Shown: in pieces, positions 57,857 to 64,000 of the stretch
Numbering within the stretch: the first letter of the stretch is position 1
Layout: each line of letters begins with the position of its first letter
Source of the DNA: Streptomyces lomondensis
GTDB lineage: Bacteria; Actinomycetota; Actinomycetes; Streptomycetales; Streptomycetaceae
Assembly: GCF_014651035.1 (NCBI RefSeq)
Contig: NZ_BMWC01000003.1
Location: 62,001-126,000, forward strand
Length of the DNA stretch: 64,000 bases
Direction: 5' to 3'
Notes under the pieces: generated by a model
Seen by the model: the letters and a program-made list of their open reading frames with translations, nothing else
Databases searched by the model: none
What the model was told of the DNA's origin: nothing
Position numbers and translations under genes: made by a program

Positions 57857-60800
57857 ATGACCGCCAGCTATCCCGTGGTTGCCAAACCACCGTGCTCCCC
57901 GCCGGGCACCCCTGTCGATCTGCTCGAGGAACTGGCCGCCGCGCTCGACGGACTCGGCCGGATCCTGGACTCCACCATCGACGAACTCACGGTCGGGGAA
58001 ACGGAACTCGCTCTCAACTCCCTGGCTCCCAAAGACCGTCAGGCCATCATGCGGGGCCTTGGCTTCCGCAAGGTCGAGCCGCGGCGCTTCGGTCGCGTGC
58101 TGAGCGAGCAGGTGCTCAAACGGGTACAGCGGGTGGAGCCGGCCCGGAACCGCCGGCGCGCCGTATCTCACCTCACCGCCCGGATCATGAACGACATCGA
58201 CCGCGTGGTCGGGGAATACGCTTCCCTCCGCACCGACACCGGGCTCGTGGATCGTTGGGGGGCACGGCTGCTGCGCCTTGCGCTGTTCGCGCGCCTCCAG
58301 GCATCGGCATACGACGCCCGTCTGCTCATGTGGGCGGCGGATCACGACTGGTTCGGTATCCAGGCGGACGAGGCGGCCCGAGACGCGGTGTACAAGGCGG
58401 CGCAACGGGTGATCGACGCGACTCCCGACTTCGACCAGCACGGCGCGCCGCACGAGGGCACAGCGGCCGAGGACCCGCGGCCGACAACAGCCATCCCGGT
58501 TCCCCGCCAACCCTTGGACGAGCCCCGGCGCAAACCTGCCAAAACCATCGTGGGGCAGGAACAACAACCCAGCGAAGAGCGACCCTCTCCCGACGATCTC
58601 ACCTCGGCCGGGGAGGAACTCAAACGCGTCCTCGACGAGGCCCTCGGCGCCACCGACCGGGTGCGACTCGCCCTGCTGGACGGGCGTCCACCCGTCGACA
58701 CCGATCTGGCACAGCTCGCGGCTGTCTCTCCGGCATTCGTCCGCACGCAGGCCATGCTCTCCGCAGCCGGGGTCACCGGCGTCGCTGATCGCCTCACCGA
58801 GGTTCTCACCGTCATCAAGGAGTTCCGTACGACGGCGGCGAGAAACGAGAGGGACGACCGGATCCGTCGCGTCATGGCGACCGTGCTGACCCTCGGCTGC
58901 TCACCGGAGAGCGCGGTGGCCGAGGTGATCGCGGATGCCCGACAGCGTGCCGAAGCACTGCTCGCCAAGCAGCGGTGGGACGAACAGGACGAAGCCTGTG
59001 CGCACTTCCTCACCTTGCTGGCGCGCCTCGTCGAGCTGAGCGAGAGCGACTCCCAGCAGGAGATCATCGACATCCAGCAGCAACTGTCGGTGGCGCACCC
59101 TCCGTACGCCGTAGCCGCTGTCCTTTATCAGCAAATCACCGTGACGACGGAGACGACGGACGCCACGGTTCCCGCCCGGGCCGAGGTGCCCATCAAGGGC
59201 CAGAAGAGCCGGAGAGGCACCGATGTCCGGATGGAGGCGGAGGAGTCCGCCGCATCCGACCGCGACTCCGGTGCGCACACAGGGGCAGCACATCACGTTC
59301 CCGAAGCCGCCCCTGTCGAGCGCGGTCCCTCTCCCGCAGAGCCCTCTGAGTCGCAGACCGAGCCGTCGCGAGCGGCCACAACGGAACCCGCAGGGACCGT
59401 CGAAGGCGGCGCGGACCCCGGCATCGACACAGCCACCCGCACCCGGCCGCATGACATCGAGCCGATCCTCGCCCGTCTCATCGCCGAGAAGCGCTTCGGA
59501 CTCGCCGCCCACCTGTCACAGGCCGCCGACCGTCCGAAAACCGAGTCCACCGTACTGCGTCTGGCCGCCGCGTCGACGATGCTGCACTCCAGGACCGGCG
59601 CCGCGGCCCAGTTCATCGAGGAGTCCCTGCACGACTGGGACTCCCATGAGGGCAGTGACGGCGAGGGGCTGTCCCTGCTCCTGCTGCCCACCCTGGTACG
59701 CGCGGCCCTGGTGACGGGTGCACCCGTCGTCGGGGCACAGCTGAGGGAACTCACCCCGCAGCTGCCGGACGCCCTGCACGAAGTGGCGACCGCGGTGGCG
59801 GAGCGTACCCTTCAGGGCGCACTCCTTATCGCGCCGCCCCATGCCGTCATCGCAGACGTCTCCCAGACGGAGAGCAAGCTCCGTGCGGCCGTGGAAGGCT
59901 GCCAGACCCTGCTCACCGCTCCGAGGCTGCGCTACCAGCGGGCAAGTGCCATGGTGCAGCGCTGGCTGGCTCCGACCGGCCTTCTCGGCAGCGTGCTGAC
60001 CGCGATTGTGAGCGGCGCCCCGGAGGCCGAGCAGCGCGCGGACGGCCTGCTCGAGAGCCTCGCCCGGCGGGCCCAGATCGAGGCGGCCATCGACGAGATG
60101 GACGGCGCCCTGCGCAGCCCGGGCGGACGCGGCATCCAGGGGTCGGGCCGCAACAACGTTCGCCAGTACGTGGAGCGTGTGCGGGACGCCGTACGGGAGT
60201 GGCGTGCCGTCAAGCGCGACTTGGAAGCGGGGCGCTCGGAGGAGAACGCGTGGGCCTTCCAGGCCGTTACCTCCCTACGGCTCTCCCTCCTCGGACTCCG
60301 CGAACGGGTCGCGGCCGACCTCACCGCGGCAGAGCGCAGTTCCGCCGCCCTGGCGAAGGCCACCGCCTCGGTGGCGCGAGACCTGTTCTCGGAGGTCTTC
60401 GGCGGACTGGACGCCGACGGCCGGGCGGTCGAGACGGGGCCCGAGCCCGATGTGCGGCAGGTCCTGGACGCCGAACTGTACAAGGCAGGGCGGAACCTGC
60501 CGGGTGAGAAGCTGACCTTGGGCGACCTCATCGAGGCCGTGGACCGTACCTGGGACGAGGCGATCGACCTCCAGGTCGGCCGAGACGGGTTCGCCGTAGT
60601 CCGCACCATCGTGGACCTCGCCGACCTGGGCGTGCTCCCCGCGGCCCGCACGCTGACCCTCTCCGAGGAGCGTCGGGCCCGGCTCACGGAGTCCGAGAGG
60701 GAGCGCCACGCGGCGCTGGCCGAGAAAGCGCGGGAACTGGCGGCCCGACTCCGCCGGTCCCAGGCGGACGAAGCGCTCACTGTCGAGCAGGACGTCAGTC

Positions 60801-63800
60801 TCCAGGAACTGCTGGCGGATGCCAGGGCACAACTGGAGAGCGACGGGCCCCGCGAGCTCGCGGCAGTGCGCCGCAACCTCGACCGGGTCGAGGAACTCCT
60901 GCCCCGTTACCGCAAGGAAGCCGCCGACCGGCTGCGCGCACGGCTGGCGGGGCTGACGGACGTGAGCGCGGAGGACCGTGAACGAGTCCAGCGCAATCTG
61001 GACACCGACAACCTGGCCACGGCGGCCGAACTCGTCTACTTCCTCGAACTGGGTGAGCCCGTACCGGAGATCAGGTCCGAGGATTCGCACCTGGAGGCGT
61101 TCTTCCCCGCAGCGCCCGACGCCCTGCCGGGCGGCATCGACACCGACTTGGTCGAGGCCGTCCGTGCCCGGGGCCGGTACGGCAACCAGGCGGTGCTGGA
61201 CTACGCCGCGCTCTCCGAGGAGGAGGCCGAACGAGCAGCCGCAGCGCTTGAGCTGTGGAGCAAGCTGGCCGCGACCAAGGACCGTATCAAGATCAACCCG
61301 AGGGAGAGTCTCACCCCGGCCCTGTCCCTCCTCGGATACGAGGCGCGGCGGGCCCGGCCCCTGGACGATCTGCCACGCGGCAAGGACTACCGCTTCTTCG
61401 AGCTGGCGGACGTACACGTCACCGGCCGTGCCTGGGCGCCGGCCTTCGGATCGCAGATCAAGGACCGGGGAGGCAAGCTGCGCGCCCTGCTGATCTGGGG
61501 CCGCCCCACAGCGAAGTTGCTGATCAGCCGCATCTTGCAGGATCCCGACGAGAGCAGCCTGCTCGTCGTCCACTTCGGAACGCTGGACAGCAGGACCCGT
61601 ACCGAACTGGCAGCCGACTCCCAGGACAGCAAACCGATCATGGTGGTCGACGACGCCGCGCTGGCCTACCTCACCGCTCACGGCAACCGGCGGGTGGACG
61701 CCGCGACGGAGACGCTGCTGCCGTTCTCCTCGGTGAACCCGTACATCAAGGAGAAGCGCGGTCAGATCGGCCGGGAGATGTTCTACGGCCGGGACCGCGA
61801 GCGCAAGAGCATCCACGACCCGGCGGGGACCCAGATCCTCTACGGAGGACGGGGACTCGGCAAGTCTGCCCTGCTCGCCGACGCGGGTGACCGCTTCGAG
61901 GAACAGCGCCCAGGCGCGTACCGCAAGCTCTACCTCAATCTGGACAAGATCGGCATCGGCAGGGGGACCGCGCTCGGCGCCGAGGCGATCTGGCCCACCC
62001 TGGACCAGGAGCTCACCAGGGAGGGTGTCCTGGAGGAGCCACGCCGCCGCGGCCCGCAGCAGGAGTCGTGGCAGAGAGTCACCGGCGGCATTGCCCGATG
62101 GCTCGAACAGGACCCCGACCGGCGGCTGCTCATCCTCCTCGACGAGTGTGACCGCTTCTTCGAGGCGGACGTGCCCGAGTGCACGGAGACCCGCCGCCTG
62201 CGCGGTCTCGGCGAGGACTCCCGGGGCCGGGCCAAAGTGGTCTTCGCCGGCCTGCACTCCGTCCAGCGTTTCACCCGGCTCGCCAGGAACGGCCCGTTCA
62301 GCCACCTGGCACAGACCCCCACGGTCGTCGGGCCGCTCGCCCCGCAGTTCGCGGCCGACCTGATCGTGCACCCGATGCGCGCTCTCGGCTTCGAGTTCGC
62401 CGACGTCGACCTCGTGAACCGGGTGCTGGGCTTCTGCTCGTACCAGCCGTTCCTGCTGCAGATCTTCGGCAGCCGGATGGTGCAGGTCATGCAGGACAAG
62501 CGGACGCGGCTTCCCCTCGCCCCGCCCCCCTACACGATCGAGGAGTCCGACGTGGACGCGGTGGAACAGGACGCCTCGCTGCGTTCGGACATCACCGCGG
62601 CCTTCAAGGACACCCTCGCCCTCGACGACCGCTACCACGTCATCGCCAACGTCCTCGCCCAGCACGCCCGGGACAACGGTCTGGAGACCCGCCTCAGTGA
62701 CCGGGAGCTGCGGGAGGAGTGTGCCGGCTGGTGGCCCCAGGGCTTCGAACAGCTCGACAGTGAGGGCTTCCGCGCCTATCTGCAGGAGATGGTCGGCCTC
62801 GGCGTTCTGGCACCGAACAACGACGGGCAGGGCTGGCATCTGAGGGGCCCCAACGCGTTGCGCATGATCGGCACCGCACAGGAGATCGAGGCGCGGCTCC
62901 TCGGCGCGGAGAAGGAGTCCCGGCTGGAGGAGACCGTCGTACTGGAGAGCCGGCCCGACCTCTCCGACGGCCGGTCCGCCCCGCTCACCGTGAACCAGAT
63001 CGACTACCTGCTGGGGGAGGGCGTCAACCAGGTCCGGGTGGTCCTCGGCACACAGGCGACCGGCGTCGCGGACGTGGAGCGGACCCTGCGGGAGGTGACC
63101 GGCAGGGTCGCGGGCTGGTCGGTGCCCCCGATCGGCAGCGCCAACACCTTCCGCAAGGAGCTCGCGGGCGGCCGCGCCGGTGAACGGCGGCTGCTCATCA
63201 GCGACCTCACGTGGGGCAGCGAGAAGCCCTGCCGGGAGTCCCTCGAACTGGCGAGGACCGTCCTGCCCGACACTGCCGAGGCCACCAGGTCCGTCGTCCT
63301 GGTGTCGGGGGTGGGACAGGCCGGTCTCTGGTCCGACCTCCTCACCGGTGACGAGGCCGACCACGACACCGTGGTGGTGCTGCGCCGGCACGATCCGCGG
63401 AGCCTGAAGGACTGGACGCAGCGGCACAGCCTGTGCGAGACGGACGAACGCCTGGCCCGTCTGGCGGCAGTGACCGGAGGCTGGCCGTTCCTGCTGGACA
63501 AGGCCCTGGACCTGCGTGAGCACCACCACGACCAGGACAAGGTGCTGCAGCGTCTCATGACCTGGCTGGAACAGAGCAGTGGCGCAGGGGAGTTCGTCGA
63601 GGCCGTGGGCCTGCTGGAGAGCGACACCCTCAAGGCCGGCTACTTCGCTGTCGTCGAACAGCTCGGCGCCGGATGGCACGACGACGCCTACACCGTGACC
63701 GCGGCCGAGATGGCGGGCCTGGCTCCCGACGAGGCCCTACGGGCTGTGATGTGCCTGGAGGTACTGCAGGCCCTGGACCGCGCGGGCGCGCGCCTGCGCG

Positions 63801-63850
63801 TCGAGCCGGTCCTCCATGCGGCGCTGGGCGTGCTCGGCGCCAAGGGATGA
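57857..63850 (+). CDS. Giant P-loop ATPase protein of the helicase operon
   Basis: 1997-aa protein. The first 1300 residues are mostly charged helices, with predicted coiled-coil-like stretches around 930-1060, and no known domain. About 1180-1300 contain ALLIWGRPTAKLLI and LLVVHFGTLDSRTR beta strands of a possible nuclease-like or sensor fold. An AAA/STAND-type NTPase follows: FYGRDRERKSI, Walker A GGRGLGKS (1330-1337), Walker B LLILLDECDRFF with Asp1429/Glu1430, and a sensor-like VVFAGLHSVQRF. A winged-helix-like part and a C-terminal helical region end the protein. The architecture resembles large ATPases of anti-phage systems, but I recognise no named family. ATG at 57857, 85 bp after the previous gene. 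Confidence 0.8.
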   Translation: MTASYPVVAKPPCSPPGTPVDLLEELAAALDGLGRILDSTIDELTVGETELALNSLAPKDRQAIMRGLGFRKVEPRRFGRVLSEQVLKRVQRVEPARNRRRAVSHLTARIMNDIDRVVGEYASLRTDTGLVDRWGARLLRLALFARLQASAYDARLLMWAADHDWFGIQADEAARDAVYKAAQRVIDATPDFDQHGAPHEGTAAEDPRPTTAIPVPRQPLDEPRRKPAKTIVGQEQQPSEERPSPDDLTSAGEELKRVLDEALGATDRVRLALLDGRPPVDTDLAQLAAVSPAFVRTQAMLSAAGVTGVADRLTEVLTVIKEFRTTAARNERDDRIRRVMATVLTLGCSPESAVAEVIADARQRAEALLAKQRWDEQDEACAHFLTLLARLVELSESDSQQEIIDIQQQLSVAHPPYAVAAVLYQQITVTTETTDATVPARAEVPIKGQKSRRGTDVRMEAEESAASDRDSGAHTGAAHHVPEAAPVERGPSPAEPSESQTEPSRAATTEPAGTVEGGADPGIDTATRTRPHDIEPILARLIAEKRFGLAAHLSQAADRPKTESTVLRLAAASTMLHSRTGAAAQFIEESLHDWDSHEGSDGEGLSLLLLPTLVRAALVTGAPVVGAQLRELTPQLPDALHEVATAVAERTLQGALLIAPPHAVIADVSQTESKLRAAVEGCQTLLTAPRLRYQRASAMVQRWLAPTGLLGSVLTAIVSGAPEAEQRADGLLESLARRAQIEAAIDEMDGALRSPGGRGIQGSGRNNVRQYVERVRDAVREWRAVKRDLEAGRSEENAWAFQAVTSLRLSLLGLRERVAADLTAAERSSAALAKATASVARDLFSEVFGGLDADGRAVETGPEPDVRQVLDAELYKAGRNLPGEKLTLGDLIEAVDRTWDEAIDLQVGRDGFAVVRTIVDLADLGVLPAARTLTLSEERRARLTESERERHAALAEKARELAARLRRSQADEALTVEQDVSLQELLADARAQLESDGPRELAAVRRNLDRVEELLPRYRKEAADRLRARLAGLTDVSAEDRERVQRNLDTDNLATAAELVYFLELGEPVPEIRSEDSHLEAFFPAAPDALPGGIDTDLVEAVRARGRYGNQAVLDYAALSEEEAERAAAALELWSKLAATKDRIKINPRESLTPALSLLGYEARRARPLDDLPRGKDYRFFELADVHVTGRAWAPAFGSQIKDRGGKLRALLIWGRPTAKLLISRILQDPDESSLLVVHFGTLDSRTRTELAADSQDSKPIMVVDDAALAYLTAHGNRRVDAATETLLPFSSVNPYIKEKRGQIGREMFYGRDRERKSIHDPAGTQILYGGRGLGKSALLADAGDRFEEQRPGAYRKLYLNLDKIGIGRGTALGAEAIWPTLDQELTREGVLEEPRRRGPQQESWQRVTGGIARWLEQDPDRRLLILLDECDRFFEADVPECTETRRLRGLGEDSRGRAKVVFAGLHSVQRFTRLARNGPFSHLAQTPTVVGPLAPQFAADLIVHPMRALGFEFADVDLVNRVLGFCSYQPFLLQIFGSRMVQVMQDKRTRLPLAPPPYTIEESDVDAVEQDASLRSDITAAFKDTLALDDRYHVIANVLAQHARDNGLETRLSDRELREECAGWWPQGFEQLDSEGFRAYLQEMVGLGVLAPNNDGQGWHLRGPNALRMIGTAQEIEARLLGAEKESRLEETVVLESRPDLSDGRSAPLTVNQIDYLLGEGVNQVRVVLGTQATGVADVERTLREVTGRVAGWSVPPIGSANTFRKELAGGRAGERRLLISDLTWGSEKPCRESLELARTVLPDTAEATRSVVLVSGVGQAGLWSDLLTGDEADHDTVVVLRRHDPRSLKDWTQRHSLCETDERLARLAAVTGGWPFLLDKALDLREHHHDQDKVLQRLMTWLEQSSGAGEFVEAVGLLESDTLKAGYFAVVEQLGAGWHDDAYTVTAAEMAGLAPDEALRAVMCLEVLQALDRAGARLRVEPVLHAALGVLGAKG

Positions 63851-63948
63851 CCTGCCGCGGCCCCGATCGCCCTCCCGGGACAGCCTGCCCAGCGGACCTG
63901 TCCGTGCTCCGGCCCACATGACGATGACAAGAGAAAGTGACCACCGTT

Positions 63949-64000
63949 GTCCGTACACTCCTCCCGATCCGACGTGGATGCGGCAGCAGCCGCGATCAAG
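63949..64000 (+). CDS. Start of a fourth operon gene (cut by window edge)
   Basis: The last 52 bases open a frame from TTG at 63949 reading SVHSSRSDVDAAAAAIK, the amphipathic Ala-rich form of a real N-terminus, with AGAGAAAG 10 nt upstream. The start is uncertain: GTG at 63939 and ATG at 63920 open other frames. It follows the ATPase gene by about 100 bp and is probably part of the same operon. The function cannot be seen. Confidence 0.35.

Noticed and set aside
60275..63679. 1134-codon minus-strand frame opposite the ATPase gene
   Set aside because: Antisense shadow of biased composition; the plus-strand frame holds the P-loop motifs.
49502..63850. Assignment of the large operon to DISARM, BREX, Druantia, Wadjet or Zorya
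   Set aside because: None of their hallmark components (DrmB, PglZ/PglX, DruE-type helicase with DUF1998, SMC-like JetC, ZorAB channel) was recognised in the window; the right-hand part of the operon is not visible, so this cannot be excluded fully.

Overview
The window is chromosomal DNA of a Streptomyces or very close actinomycete. GC is very high with GC-rich third codon positions, GTG starts and GTGA/ATGA overlaps are common, crotonyl-CoA carboxylase/reductase is present, and the ten-gene gas-vesicle cluster has the Streptomyces order gvpO-A-F-G-Y-Z-J-L-S-K. No rRNA, tRNA, transposase or CRISPR array was seen.

Layout. 1-4 kb: part of an ethylmalonyl-CoA pathway locus (ccr cut by the left edge, a TetR regulator, a duplicated-fused 3-hydroxybutyryl-CoA dehydrogenase). 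4-9 kb: a HEAT-repeat protein, a decayed GNAT gene, RidA, a secreted S33 peptidase, a radical SAM protein behind an SOS-box-like site, and an SRPBCC protein. 9-16.4 kb: an MFS exporter with an unusual C-terminal extension, a PAS-GAF-SpoIIE-HATPase signalling protein, a methyltransferase, the remnant of a D-amino-acid dehydrogenase-like gene, and a secreted SGNH esterase. 16.5-21.5 kb: a tight operon of four peptidases (M55, M20, S9, S66) suited to cell-wall or D-amino-acid peptide turnover, followed by a secreted S15-type hydrolase behind stacked operators.

24-49 kb is a stress/dormancy district: a holin-like membrane protein, SDR, LLM oxidoreductase, NDH-2-like protein, transketolase, LigD-type polymerase, gas vesicles, small membrane proteins, PAP2/lipid kinase fusion, MOSC, ABC-F, a Vms1/Rv2629-like protein, KatE-type catalase with DJ-1/PfpI, CBS and DUF2795-like proteins. 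At least five intergenic sites match the general-stress sigma-B type promoter (GNNT, 13-15 nt, GGGTAC). Three of them lie only 9-10 nt before an ATG with no Shine-Dalgarno, which implies leaderless mRNAs; two are palindromic GGGTACCC sites between divergent genes. One gene here is split by a 36-bp palindromic mini-element.

49.2-64 kb is the most unusual part. A short AT-richer promoter region leads into an operon of three very large genes plus the start of a fourth. They encode a 1987-aa protein that joins a DEDDh exonuclease, a DinG-like helicase without Fe-S cysteines and a RecQ-type helicase with its zinc motif; a 769-aa protein of unknown family; and a 1997-aa protein with a central P-loop ATPase. 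I cannot assign this set to a named anti-phage system and regard it as a candidate undescribed DNA-processing or defence system. The operon runs off the right edge.
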